This document shows, one piece after another, positions 35,691 to 44,682 of a stretch of 64,000 bases of DNA. The stretch comes from Celeribacter baekdonensis B30 (GTDB lineage: Bacteria > Pseudomonadota > Alphaproteobacteria > Rhodobacterales > Rhodobacteraceae): positions 124,001-188,000 of the forward strand of contig NZ_AMRK01000008.1 in assembly GCF_000299875.1 (NCBI RefSeq), in the 5' to 3' direction. Position 1 is the first letter of the stretch; each line of letters starts with the position of its first letter. Both the position numbers and the translations under genes were made by a program. The notes under the pieces were generated by a model, which was given only the letters and a program-made list of their open reading frames with translations, made no database searches and was not told where the DNA came from.

Positions 35691-35783
35691 ATATCAAAGG
35701 CCCCAGAAAACCGCGCAATCCAAGCAAGGCTCTTTTAAACGGGGCTATGTCAGAGTATGAGCGGCCCAAAGAGAGGCCTTTTC

Positions 35784-37271
35784 ATGACCGACGACACGCC
35801 CAAAGACACACCTAAAAAACCGTCCAAACCCAGCGGCTACAAAAGCCACGCCAAACCGCATTCCAAACCTGGATCGGATCATTCTGTTGGCGCAGACAAG
35901 CCCCATCCGGGCGACCGCATCGCCAAAGTGCTCTCGCGCGCGGGCATTTCCTCGCGCCGCGAAGCCGAAGACTTGATCAACGAGGGCCGCGTCACAGTCA
36001 ATGGCCGCAAAGTGGTCTCCCCCGCGCTCAACGTCATGCCGAAAGACCGCATTTATGTCGACGGCAAGGAAGTGGGCGAACCCGAACCGCCGCGCGTGTG
36101 GCTTTATCACAAGCCTTTGGGCCTTGTGACCACGGCCAAGGACGAAAAAGGCCGCGAAACGGTGTTTGACAAATTGCCGGTGGAAATGCCGCGGGTGATG
36201 TCTGTCGGTCGTTTGGATATCAACTCTGAAGGCCTACTTTTGTTGACCAACGATGGCGAGGTCAAACGCAAACTTGAGCTGCCCGACACCGGCTGGCTGC
36301 GCAAATACCGGGTGCGGGTCAAAGGCACCGCCTCTGAGGCGACATTGGACAGGCTGCGCAATGGCATCACCATTGACGGCGAGGACTTTCAGGGCATGGA
36401 AGTCACCTTTGATCGGCAACAGGGCGCCAATGCCTGGCTGACCGTCGGTCTGCGTGAGGGCAAAAACCGCGAAATTCGCCGTGCGATGGAACATATCGGA
36501 CTGGTGGTGAACCGCCTGATCCGGCTGTCTTATGGTCCGTTCCGTCTTGGCACCTTGCAACCCGGTCAGGTCGAAGAGGTCCGCGCCCGTGTGCTGCGTG
36601 ATCAGTTGGGCATGGATCTTGAGGTTGGCGATGGCGGGTTTTCCAAACGCGGCGCACCACAAGGCGCGAAACGGACAGTGTCGCGTGACGGCAAGCCCGG
36701 CGGTCCGCGCACCGAAACCAAAGGCCGCAATGACGCGCGTGGAGGTTCTGGCGGCGGTGATCGCCGCGTGGACGGCAAAGCGTCATTCAAGCCGCTTGGA
36801 GACAAACCGGCCTATGGCGACCGTGATGATCGTTCCGGTGGCAAACCGGGCGGCAAACCGAGCGGTTTCAAACGCCGCGATGATGCGGGTGGGGATCGTC
36901 CCTTTGGCGGCAAACCGCGCGGCGAAGGCGGCTTTAAATCCCGCGATGATCGTGACGGTAAGCCGGGTGGCAAACCCGGCGGCTTCAAACGTCGCGACGA
37001 TGCGGGTGGCGGGCGGCCCGAGGGTGGGTTCAAGAAACGTGAGGGTGACTTTAAGGGCGAGTCCCGTGGCGATCGCGATGGCAAACCCGCAGGTCGGCCC
37101 TTTGGCAAACCGGGTGGAAAGCCAGGCGGCAAACCGGGCGGTTTCAAATCCGCAGGTTTCAAAAGCCACGGTGGCGGCGCGGAGGGCAAACCCCGCTCCT
37201 CCGGGTTCAAATCCCACGCAACCAAGCCCGGTGGCAAGCCGGGCGGGAAACCGCCGAGAGGCAAGACCTAA
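35784..37271 (+). CDS. rluB: 23S rRNA pseudouridine synthase RluB-type with long basic tail
   Basis: The 495-residue protein has an N-terminal basic linker, an S4 RNA-binding domain (about residues 40-100) and an RsuA/RluB catalytic domain (about 103-280) with the aspartate motif GRLDINSEGLL and a KNREIRRA block. About 200 further residues are low-complexity, Gly/Lys/Arg/Pro-rich, built from GGKPGG and GFK repeats including two FKRRDDAGG units. The tail doubles the usual RluB length and probably binds RNA. The ATG at 35784 has GAGAGG; 35757 is an alternative. Confidence 0.9.
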   Translation: MTDDTPKDTPKKPSKPSGYKSHAKPHSKPGSDHSVGADKPHPGDRIAKVLSRAGISSRREAEDLINEGRVTVNGRKVVSPALNVMPKDRIYVDGKEVGEPEPPRVWLYHKPLGLVTTAKDEKGRETVFDKLPVEMPRVMSVGRLDINSEGLLLLTNDGEVKRKLELPDTGWLRKYRVRVKGTASEATLDRLRNGITIDGEDFQGMEVTFDRQQGANAWLTVGLREGKNREIRRAMEHIGLVVNRLIRLSYGPFRLGTLQPGQVEEVRARVLRDQLGMDLEVGDGGFSKRGAPQGAKRTVSRDGKPGGPRTETKGRNDARGGSGGGDRRVDGKASFKPLGDKPAYGDRDDRSGGKPGGKPSGFKRRDDAGGDRPFGGKPRGEGGFKSRDDRDGKPGGKPGGFKRRDDAGGGRPEGGFKKREGDFKGESRGDRDGKPAGRPFGKPGGKPGGKPGGFKSAGFKSHGGGAEGKPRSSGFKSHATKPGGKPGGKPPRGKT

Positions 37272-37288
37272 CAAAAGAACATCGGGGA

Positions 37289-37317
37289 AAGGGGGGCAGA
37301 TGCTCCCCTTAACTCTT
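37289..37317 (+). terminator. Probable terminator after rluB
   Basis: A 9-bp stem AAGGGGGGC/GCTCCCCTT (one G-T pair) with loop AGAT is followed by AACTCTTT, a modest U-rich tail. Confidence 0.6.
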
Positions 37318-37380
37318 TCGCAGCGCGCAATTTCTTCCTATATCTGGACCTGAACACTGCGTTTGATCGAAAGGGTGGCC

Positions 37381-37467
37381 ATGAGCGACAGTCCGTTTTC
37401 AAAACTGGCCTATTATCTTTTGGTCGCGCTGACCTTTTACGTCACGATCAAAGCGCAGGGAATGTGA
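37381..37467 (+). CDS. Micro-membrane peptide, 28 residues
   Basis: ATG to TGA encodes 28 residues, starting MSDSPFSKL and followed by one hydrophobic helix (YYLLVALTFYVT) and a basic end. AAGGGTGGCC precedes the ATG as a plausible ribosome site. The stop lies 3 bp before the ATG of the XpaC-like gene. This tight spacing and the clear helix make translation likely, possibly coupled with the next gene. Function is unknown. Confidence 0.55.
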   Translation: MSDSPFSKLAYYLLVALTFYVTIKAQGM

Positions 37468-37470
37468 TCC

Positions 37471-38376
37471 ATGGCCCAACGGTATGGTTCGACCTATTCA
37501 CCCGATGGCAGCCCGAAACCTCCGGCGAAACCGGAGGGCGCGGGCACACCCCCGCCCCCGCAACACCGCCCTTTTGATGGCAAACGTCCGTCCCGCGTCG
37601 GCGCGCGCTCAAACCTATTGTTCTACGCGGGTCTGCCCTTGTCGTGGAAAGCATTTTCCGCCGAACCCATTGTTATGGCAGGCTATTTAGCGGCCCTGGG
37701 ATGTCTTGTGGGGGCGGCGTTTTTGACCCGTGAAGGGTTGAAGGCCGAAGAATCCTATGAGGCGCGCAAAATCTCGCGTCGCCCCGCGATCCCGCGCAAA
37801 ATCTTTGGCTCTGTCTTGACCGGCGTCGGGCTTGGCCTTGTCGGCTGGTTCGGCTGGGGCCCTGTCGAGACGGTGATTTTTGCCAGTCTCGGCACCGTGC
37901 TGCACAGCCTCGCCTTTGGTTTTGATCCTTTGAAAAACAAAGGCATGGATGACATTGACACGTTTCAACAAGACCGGGTGTCCAAAGCGATTGACGAGGC
38001 GGAAGCGCATTTGAACGCCATGCGTGAAGCGTTGTCGCGGTCGGGCGACCGCGCCGCCGAAACCCGCCTTGACGCCTTTATCAAAACCGCCCGCGATATG
38101 TTTCGCACTGTCGAGGAAGACCCGCGCGACTTGACCGCTGCGCGCAAATATCTTGGGGTTTATTTGCTGGGCGCGCGCGATGCGACGATCAAATATGCTG
38201 ACCTTTGGGCGCGCACCAAAAACGCTGAGGCGCGTCAAGATTGGTTCGCGCTGCTTGATGATCTCGAACAAAATTTCACCGCGCGCAATGAGGCGTTACT
38301 TTTGGGTAGCAAAACTGATCTTGATATCGAGATTGAGGTCCTGCGTGACCGTCTTGCCCGCGAAGGCATCAAATAA
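37471..38376 (+). CDS. XpaC-like protein (5-bromo-4-chloroindolyl phosphate hydrolysis family)
   Basis: The 301-residue protein has a Pro-rich N-terminus, two or three hydrophobic segments (about 65-145) and a C-terminal helical coiled-coil domain with the XpaC/TelA-associated pattern. XpaC family proteins were named from a phosphatase phenotype in Bacillus and often neighbour telA, as here. It probably acts at the inner membrane with the following TelA protein. Confidence 0.75.
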   Translation: MAQRYGSTYSPDGSPKPPAKPEGAGTPPPPQHRPFDGKRPSRVGARSNLLFYAGLPLSWKAFSAEPIVMAGYLAALGCLVGAAFLTREGLKAEESYEARKISRRPAIPRKIFGSVLTGVGLGLVGWFGWGPVETVIFASLGTVLHSLAFGFDPLKNKGMDDIDTFQQDRVSKAIDEAEAHLNAMREALSRSGDRAAETRLDAFIKTARDMFRTVEEDPRDLTAARKYLGVYLLGARDATIKYADLWARTKNAEARQDWFALLDDLEQNFTARNEALLLGSKTDLDIEIEVLRDRLAREGIK

Positions 38377-38412
38377 GTAAACTTTTCAAGTTCTTAACTG
38401 GGGAACCGTTCC

Positions 38413-39594
38413 ATGTCCGACACCACCCGCCAAAAGGCCGAAGCCGCATTGAAAGACGTCGAAGCCGTTACCGCCGTTGTCCTCGCAGAGCCAAAGGGCG
38501 AGTTGATCGACCCGGTGGCTTTGGCAAACACACCTTTGAGCGCGGAAATCGAGCGTGCGAAATCCGAGATCAACATGGGGGACACCAATTCGATCGTCCG
38601 CTTTGGCTCGGGGGCGCAGGCTGAATTGCAAGTGATCTCACAAGCGATGCTGGAAGATGTGCGCAACAAGGATGTGGGGCCTGCGGGCGACTCTTTGCGC
38701 TCCATCGTCACCACCATTCGCGGGTTTTCCGTGTCCGAACTCGATGTGCGCCGCAAACGCAGCTGGTGGGAAAGACTGTTGGGCCGCGCCGCACCGATGG
38801 CAAAATTCATCGCCCGCTACGAGACCATTCAAACCCAGATCGACAAGATCACCGACAATCTTTTGACGCATGAGCACAAGCTGCTCAAAGACATCAAATC
38901 GCTCGATATGCTTTATGATAAGACGCTGAATTTCTATGATGAATTGGCGATTTACATTGCGGCGGGCGAATTGAAGATCAAGGAATTGGACGAGAGCGAC
39001 ATCGCCGCTCTGGCCGCCGCCGTCGATGCCGCGCCTGAGCAGGACCAAGTGATCAAAGCGCAGGAATTGCGCGATCTGCGCGCGGCGCGCGACGATTTGG
39101 AACGCCGGGTGCATGATCTGAAACTGACTCGCCAAGTGACGATGCAGTCTCTGCCCTCAATCCGCTTGGTGCAGGAAAACGACAAATCCCTGGTCACCAA
39201 GATCAACTCCACGCTGGTCAACACCGTGCCGCTTTGGGAAACCCAATTGGCCCAAGCCGTGACCATTCAGCGCTCGACCGAGGCCGCGAAAGACATCAAA
39301 GCCGCGACGGATCTGACCAACGAGTTGTTGACCGCGAATGCTAAAAACCTGCGCGAGGGCAACAAAATCGTGCGCACCGAAATGGAACGCGGCGTGTTTG
39401 ACATCGAGGCCGTGAAAACCGCCAATGCCGAATTGATCGCCACCATTGAGGAAAGCCTTCAGATCGCCGACGAGGGCAAACGCAAGCGCGCCGAGGCCGA
39501 GGTCGAACTCAAAACCATGGAAGCCAATCTGCGCGACACTCTGGCCTCCGCCAAAGCCACCGGCAACGCCGCCGGGCCATCGGTGCGTTCCTGA
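38413..39594 (+). CDS. telA: TelA family toxic-anion resistance protein
   Basis: The 393-residue, almost entirely helical cytoplasmic protein matches the TelA family, with the RRKRSWWERLLG segment near residue 115 and long charged coiled-coil stretches. TelA was linked to tellurite and colicin or phage resistance, but in many bacteria it is a membrane-stress factor. The stop overlaps the next ATG by one base (TGATG). Confidence 0.88.
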   Translation: MSDTTRQKAEAALKDVEAVTAVVLAEPKGELIDPVALANTPLSAEIERAKSEINMGDTNSIVRFGSGAQAELQVISQAMLEDVRNKDVGPAGDSLRSIVTTIRGFSVSELDVRRKRSWWERLLGRAAPMAKFIARYETIQTQIDKITDNLLTHEHKLLKDIKSLDMLYDKTLNFYDELAIYIAAGELKIKELDESDIAALAAAVDAAPEQDQVIKAQELRDLRAARDDLERRVHDLKLTRQVTMQSLPSIRLVQENDKSLVTKINSTLVNTVPLWETQLAQAVTIQRSTEAAKDIKAATDLTNELLTANAKNLREGNKIVRTEMERGVFDIEAVKTANAELIATIEESLQIADEGKRKRAEAEVELKTMEANLRDTLASAKATGNAAGPSVRS

Positions 39595-40559
39595 TGCGTC
39601 CCTTGGGTCGGGCAAGATTGACAGTCCTCGGCGCGAGTGCAGGGCTCGCGCTGTCGGCCTGTGTGCCCGGTCCAAGCACACCGCCCATCGCGCGCCCGCC
39701 CAGCCACGCATCGCAACCCGTTTTGCGTCCAGACAGCACCAGCGTCACCCCGCGCAGCACCGAAAGCCGTTTGCTTCAGACCTATTTCGCACGGGTTCAG
39801 GCCGATCTTTTGGCCAATGACCTGTTGCGCACGGACGGGGGCGGGCCGGATACGCCCTTTTCCGCGCGCCAGCTTGCGGTGAATTTTGACGCCATCGCGC
39901 TCAATGACGAATACACCTCGGTCGGTGGGCAGTTTATCGCCAAAACCACGCCCTCTGATCTGCATCGCTGGGATGTGCCCGTGCGGCTCGGCATTGAATT
40001 CGGCTCCTCTGTGCCGGTGGAACAGCGTCAAAAGGACCGCGCGACGATTGAAAGTTTTGCCGGGCAACTGGCTCGTGCCTCGGGCCATGCGATCAGCGTG
40101 TCCTCCCGCCCGAACTTCAATATTCTGGTGCTCAACGAAGACGAACGCCGCGCCATTGGCCCGCGTCTGAGCCAGCTCATTCCGGGCATCGGCGCGAACG
40201 CGATCCGCTCTGTCATCGACATGCCGCGCTCGACCTATTGCTTGGTGATCGCCTCTGATCCCGCCAATGACGGCGCGTATCGCAAGGCGGTGGCGATCAT
40301 CCGCGCCGAGAACCCGGACCTGTTGCGCCGCTCGTGTTTCCACGAGGAAATCGCTCAGGGCCTGGGACTGGCCAATGACAGCCCGCGCGCACGGCCGTCG
40401 ATTTTCAACGACGACGAAGAGTTTGCGTTGCTGACCCGCCATGACGAACTTTTGCTACGGATGCTCTATGATCCGCGTCTGGCGCCCGGCATGAGACCCG
40501 AAGTTGCCCGCCCGATCTCTGTCGTGATTGCACGCGAATTGATGGGCGAGGATATTTGA
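39594..40559 (+). CDS. DUF2927 family lipoprotein
   Basis: The 321-residue protein has a lipoprotein signal with lipobox LSAC (cysteine near residue 23) and a DUF2927 domain after a Pro/Ser-rich linker. The domain is a peptidase-like fold seen mainly in Rhodobacteraceae, and the CFHEEIAQGLGL motif near residue 255 is its conserved histidine-glutamate block. It may be a periplasmic metalloprotease-like protein, but catalysis is unproven. It is translationally coupled to telA. Confidence 0.82.
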   Translation: MRPLGRARLTVLGASAGLALSACVPGPSTPPIARPPSHASQPVLRPDSTSVTPRSTESRLLQTYFARVQADLLANDLLRTDGGGPDTPFSARQLAVNFDAIALNDEYTSVGGQFIAKTTPSDLHRWDVPVRLGIEFGSSVPVEQRQKDRATIESFAGQLARASGHAISVSSRPNFNILVLNEDERRAIGPRLSQLIPGIGANAIRSVIDMPRSTYCLVIASDPANDGAYRKAVAIIRAENPDLLRRSCFHEEIAQGLGLANDSPRARPSIFNDDEEFALLTRHDELLLRMLYDPRLAPGMRPEVARPISVVIARELMGEDI

Positions 40560-40577
40560 CGACCATAGGAGGCCCCG

Positions 40578-41690
40578 ATGGGTATTTTCGATTTTCTCTC
40601 TGGCGAATTCATTGACGTCATCCATTGGACGGATGACACCCGTGACACGATGGTGTGGCGGTTTGAACGCGAAGCGCATGAAATCAAATACGGGGCCAAA
40701 TTGACCGTGCGCGAAGGTCAGGCGGCAGTGTTTGTGCATGAGGGGCAGCTGGCGGATGTGTTTTCGCCGGGACTTTATATGTTGGAAACCAACAACATGC
40801 CGATCCTCACCACGTTGAACCATTGGGATCACGGGTTTAAATCGCCGTTCAAATCCGAGGTCTATTTCGTCAATACTACGCGGTTTTCCGACCTCAAATG
40901 GGGCACGAAAAACCCGATCATCTGCCGCGACCCGGAATTCGGTCCGGTGCGCATCCGCGCCTATGGCACCTACACGGTCAAAGTCTCTGATCCGGCGCTG
41001 TTTTTAACCGAAATCGTCGGCACAGACGGCGAATTCACCATGGATGAAATCTCGTTCCAAATCCGCAACATCATCGTTCAGGCCTTTAGCCGCATCGTCG
41101 CAAGCTCTGGCATCCCGGTGTTGGACATGGCAGCAAACACGGCAGATATGGGCAAACTGGTCGCCAGCGAGATCACCAAAGTGGTGTCTGAATACGGCCT
41201 GATCATTCCGGAATTTTACATTGAAAACATCAGCTTGCCCGAAGCGGTCGAGGCCGCGATGGACAAGCGCACCTCGATGGGCATCGTGGGCAACCTCGAT
41301 GGCTATATGAAATTCAACGCCGCCGAAGCCATGGGCGCGGAGAATTCGGCGATGGCGTCTTCGATGGGGGCGGGCATGGGCGCCGGTATGGGGATGGCGA
41401 TGGCCGCACAAACAGGACCATGGGGCGCGCGTCCCGCCACCACCGCCGCACCTGCCGCTCAAACCCCACCCCCGCCGCCAGTCGAACATGTCTGGCACAT
41501 CGCCGAGAATGGCGAAACAACCGGCCCGTTTTCCAAGGCGGAAATGGGGCAGATGGCCGCAAAGGGGACACTCAAACGCAGCTCTTACGTCTGGACCCCC
41601 GGTCAGGATGGGTGGTTGCAGGCCGAAGATGTGCGCGAATTGGCACAGCTTTTCACCATCGCGCCGCCGCCGCCCCCGCCGGGTGCGTAA
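40578..41690 (+). CDS. SPFH-domain protein with C-terminal GYF-like domain (YdjI-like)
   Basis: The 370-residue protein has an SPFH/band-7-type domain (about residues 25-245), an Ala/Met/Gly- and Pro-rich linker (about 250-305) and a GYF_2-like domain (about 305-360) with VWHIAENGETTGPF and a late W. B. subtilis YdjI has the same SPFH start and works with a zinc-ribbon protein and PspA at the membrane. Here a zinc-ribbon protein lies in the same cluster. Five prolines near the end form a further interaction segment. Confidence 0.85.
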   Translation: MGIFDFLSGEFIDVIHWTDDTRDTMVWRFEREAHEIKYGAKLTVREGQAAVFVHEGQLADVFSPGLYMLETNNMPILTTLNHWDHGFKSPFKSEVYFVNTTRFSDLKWGTKNPIICRDPEFGPVRIRAYGTYTVKVSDPALFLTEIVGTDGEFTMDEISFQIRNIIVQAFSRIVASSGIPVLDMAANTADMGKLVASEITKVVSEYGLIIPEFYIENISLPEAVEAAMDKRTSMGIVGNLDGYMKFNAAEAMGAENSAMASSMGAGMGAGMGMAMAAQTGPWGARPATTAAPAAQTPPPPPVEHVWHIAENGETTGPFSKAEMGQMAAKGTLKRSSYVWTPGQDGWLQAEDVRELAQLFTIAPPPPPPGA

Positions 41691-41695
41691 CGCTC

Positions 41696-42079
41696 ATGCC
41701 TCTTGCCCCTCGGGTGCATCGGTCGCCGGATTGCGACCGGTCCGCCACAAATGCCAAAGTGACCGAGATCGCCCTCGCCCTTATGGGTGTGGTCGAAGTG
41801 GATCATGGGGTGTTTTCTGAGACGGCCAGTTGGGATCAAACCGCGACGCCCTGTGTGCTTGGGCGCGATGCAATCACGGCGCACCTGCTGAATAAGGTGC
41901 CGCCGCAAAGCATTTCGATTGATCAGGTCGTCTGCCATGGCAAAGCGGGCACCGTTTCCGGGCGTTTGACCAGAGACGGGATTGGGACCATGGTATTTTG
42001 CCATGTCATCCGCTTCACCGACTCGTCTTGCCGCCAAGTCGGGCAGGCCGTGAGTTTTGAACACCGTGACGCCGCATGA
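41696..42079 (+). CDS. Hypothetical protein, possibly NTF2-like
   Basis: The 127-residue protein is not clearly recognised. Its beta-rich C-terminal part with a long helix before it faintly resembles the NTF2-like fold. The start lies 5 bp after the SPFH-GYF stop, suggesting coupling, with no strong ribosome site. No catalytic motif is visible. I place it in the cluster by adjacency only. Confidence 0.5.
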   Translation: MPLAPRVHRSPDCDRSATNAKVTEIALALMGVVEVDHGVFSETASWDQTATPCVLGRDAITAHLLNKVPPQSISIDQVVCHGKAGTVSGRLTRDGIGTMVFCHVIRFTDSSCRQVGQAVSFEHRDAA

Positions 42080-42102
42080 AACAGCATCGCAGCCTTGTCG
42101 CA

Positions 42103-42501
42103 CTAGGAAAACCTGCGGAAATCTTCGCGCCAATCGTTGAGATTGATGATCAACGAATGGGTCATCCGTTTGAAATGGGGCGCTTCATAGCCTGTGCGCG
42201 CCGAGGCGCGATCGCCATTTTCAACATGAACTGCAATTTTACCCGCCTCGACATGAAACTGCGTGTGCATCGCTTTGATCATGTTGAATTTCTTCATCGC
42301 CGGGTCATTGGCAGAGGGCGACAGTCCAGCCAGCCATTTGCCAAAATCGCATTGATCGTCACAGGAGATGTCCTGTGATGTTTTTTCGAGTTTACCGTGA
42401 TCAATACACTCCGAAAACGTTCGCGTCCAAGACGCATGAGCGCAAATGGCATCACGCACATGGGTGTCTTCATTCCTCTTTTGCAAGACCCGTCTCCACA
42501 T
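42103..42501 (-). CDS. Stand-alone CZB zinc-sensor protein
   Basis: The 132-residue protein has the CZB pattern of three histidines and one cysteine: His22 in CAHASW, Cys51 in DDQCDFGKWL, and His79 and His83 in MHTQFH. CZB domains bind zinc and react to hypochlorite in chemoreceptors and diguanylate cyclases. Here the domain stands alone and must act on a separate partner. It is divergent from the zinc-ribbon gene (65 bp) and convergent with the preceding gene. Confidence 0.8.
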   Translation of the reverse strand: MWRRVLQKRNEDTHVRDAICAHASWTRTFSECIDHGKLEKTSQDISCDDQCDFGKWLAGLSPSANDPAMKKFNMIKAMHTQFHVEAGKIAVHVENGDRASARTGYEAPHFKRMTHSLIINLNDWREDFRRFS

Positions 42502-42566
42502 TCATCAACGCGCGTTGTGCTGTGTCGAAGCATGGGCTCTGCGCCCTTAACACCGGGTAAACATGC

Positions 42567-43691
42567 ATGAACTCAGAGAAATTTTCTGACCAAAGCACAC
42601 AGGAGCATCGCTTTCCCTGTTCTGCCTGCGGGGCGGATTTACGATTTGACCCGGAGGCCAAGCTGCTCAAATGCGACCATTGCGGCGCGGATCAACCGCT
42701 TGATAAAGGTGATGCCCCGCCCCCGCGAGAGTTAGATTTTCGCGCTGCGTTGAACGCGACCCTGCCGGATCAGGCGATGGAAGAGACCCGCGTTTCAACC
42801 TGTCCCAATTGCGGAGCGGAGGTGGAATTTGACGCCGACATCCATGCCACTGAATGCCCGTTTTGCGCCACGCCCGTGGTCACGGACACAGGCGTGCACC
42901 GCCAGATCAAACCGCATGGCCTCCTGCCCTTTGCCCTCACCGAGGCGCACGCGCGCAGCGCGATGACAGATTGGCTTGGTCGCTTGTGGTTTGCCCCAAA
43001 TGGGCTCAAGGATTATGCCCGCAAGGGGCGGCAATTGTCGGGGATGTACCTGCCCTATTGGACCTTTGATGCGCAAACGGCGACGCAATACCGGGGTGAG
43101 CGCGGCGATGACTATTACACCACACGCACGATCACCCGCGATGGCAAAACCCAAACCATCCGCGAACGCCACACCCGCTGGCGGGCCAAATCCGGCCGCG
43201 TGTCGCGGTTTTTTGACGATGTGCTGGTGTTGGCCACACAGGCTTTGCCGACGCGGTTCACCGATGGGCTTGCGCCGTGGGATCTGTCCGAATTGGAACC
43301 CTATGTGCCGGATTATTTGGCCGGGTTTCGCGCCTCGGCCTATACCGTTCCGCTCGAAGAGGGATATGAGAGCGCGCGCGACTACATGGACCGGGTGATT
43401 GTCCGTGATGTGAAATTTGACATCGGCGGGGATCGGCAAAGGGTGCATGACCTCCAGACGGCGGTGTCGGAGGTGACGTTCAAACATATCCTTTTGCCGG
43501 TGTGGATGGCGGCCTATAAATACCGGGGTAAGACCTATCGCTTTGTTGTCAATGGCCGCACCGGAAAGGTCCAGGGCGAACGGCCCTATTCGGCATGGAA
43601 AATCGCCTTGGCGGTGATCGCGGGGCTGATCGTTGCGGCGGGCGTGGGCTATGTGGTGGCGATGAATCAGCAGGGCACAGGCGGGTTTTGA
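42567..43691 (+). CDS. Zinc-ribbon membrane protein (YdjG-like)
   Basis: The 374-residue protein has two zinc ribbons (Cys18/21/36/39 and two CxxC pairs near 79 and 97), a long beta-rich middle domain and one C-terminal membrane helix (about 348-366) with a short tail. It is related to proteins often mislabelled primosomal N'-like and to B. subtilis YdjG, which anchors PspA together with YdjI. It is divergent from the CZB gene. Together with the SPFH-GYF protein this suggests a membrane-tethered complex. Confidence 0.8.
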   Translation: MNSEKFSDQSTQEHRFPCSACGADLRFDPEAKLLKCDHCGADQPLDKGDAPPPRELDFRAALNATLPDQAMEETRVSTCPNCGAEVEFDADIHATECPFCATPVVTDTGVHRQIKPHGLLPFALTEAHARSAMTDWLGRLWFAPNGLKDYARKGRQLSGMYLPYWTFDAQTATQYRGERGDDYYTTRTITRDGKTQTIRERHTRWRAKSGRVSRFFDDVLVLATQALPTRFTDGLAPWDLSELEPYVPDYLAGFRASAYTVPLEEGYESARDYMDRVIVRDVKFDIGGDRQRVHDLQTAVSEVTFKHILLPVWMAAYKYRGKTYRFVVNGRTGKVQGERPYSAWKIALAVIAGLIVAAGVGYVVAMNQQGTGGF

Positions 43692-43761
43692 GCCTTTTTT
43701 CTTGCACAGATAGCGCTAACACCCCTAAAACGACGCAACCCCCTTTCTAGGAGACAGGCCC

Positions 43762-44682
43762 ATGATCCTTTGCGCAGGCGAAGCCCTCATCGACATGCTG
43801 CCCCGCACCACAACGCTGGGCGAAGACGCCTATGCGCCCTACCCCGGCGGCGCTGTGTTTAACACCGCCATCGCTTTGGGGCGGCTTGGCGCGAATGTGG
43901 GCTTTTTCAGTGGCTTCTCAGAGGATTTCTTTGGCGATCTGTTGAAACAAAGCCTTGCTCAAAGCCATGTGGATGGCAGTCTATCCCTCACCGTGGATCG
44001 CCCCTGTACCGTGGCCTTTGTCAAATTGGTCAATGGTCACGCCACCTATGCGTTTTATGACGAAAACACCGCCGGGCGGATGTTGACCGAGGCCGACCTC
44101 CCTCCCCTCCCCGACACGATTGAAGCGGTGTTTTGTGGTGGGATTTCTTTGCCGGTCGAACCCTGCGGCGCGGCCTATGAGAGGTTGTTTGTTGAGGCCT
44201 CCAAAACCCGCGTCACCATGATCGATCCGAACATTCGGCCCGGATTTATCCGTGATGAGGCCCGTTATCGTGCACGAATCGAACATATGCTGACCCATGC
44301 CGATATTGTCAAAGTCTCGGACGAGGACCTGTTGTGGCTGATGGGCGACGGTGAGATTGAGGCCCATATCGAACTGCTTTTGACCAAGGGGCCAAAGCTT
44401 GTCTGCCTGACCATGGGCGGGGATGGGGTCAAGGGCTATACCGCCGGGCATGTCACCCATGTGGCCGCCGAAAAAGTGACGGTTGTGGACACAGTGGGGG
44501 CCGGGGACACGTTCAACGCAGGCCTTTTGGCCGGGCTGCAGCGGGCGGGCAAACTGACCAAAGCGCATGTTGCCGATTTGGATGAGGCCACCTTGCGCGC
44601 GGCACTTGCCCTTGGGGCCAAGGCCGCCGCCGTAACCGTCAGCCGCGCCGGGGCCAATCCACCATGGGCGCATGACCTATGA
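43762..44682 (+). CDS. PfkB family carbohydrate kinase (fructokinase-like)
   Basis: The 306-residue kinase has the sugar-binding glycine motif [15 protein letters not shown] near residue 30 and the ATP/anion-hole motif [12 protein letters not shown] near 245, which includes the catalytic aspartate. It phosphorylates a sugar such as fructose. Its last bases overlap the dtd start (ATGA). Confidence 0.85.
   Translation: MILCAGEALIDMLPRTTTLGEDAYAPYPGGAVFNTAIALGRLGANVGFFSGFSEDFFGDLLKQSLAQSHVDGSLSLTVDRPCTVAFVKLVNGHATYAFYDENTAGRMLTEADLPPLPDTIEAVFCGGISLPVEPCGAAYERLFVEASKTRVTMIDPNIRPGFIRDEARYRARIEHMLTHADIVKVSDEDLLWLMGDGEIEAHIELLLTKGPKLVCLTMGGDGVKGYTAGHVTHVAAEKVTVVDTVGAGDTFNAGLLAGLQRAGKLTKAHVADLDEATLRAALALGAKAAAVTVSRAGANPPWAHDL

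Noticed and set aside
36800-37260. Repeated units in the rluB 3' end as a possible CRISPR or tandem-repeat array
   Set aside because: Units are imperfect, in frame and encode a Gly/Lys/Pro-rich tail; there are no spacers of constant length.
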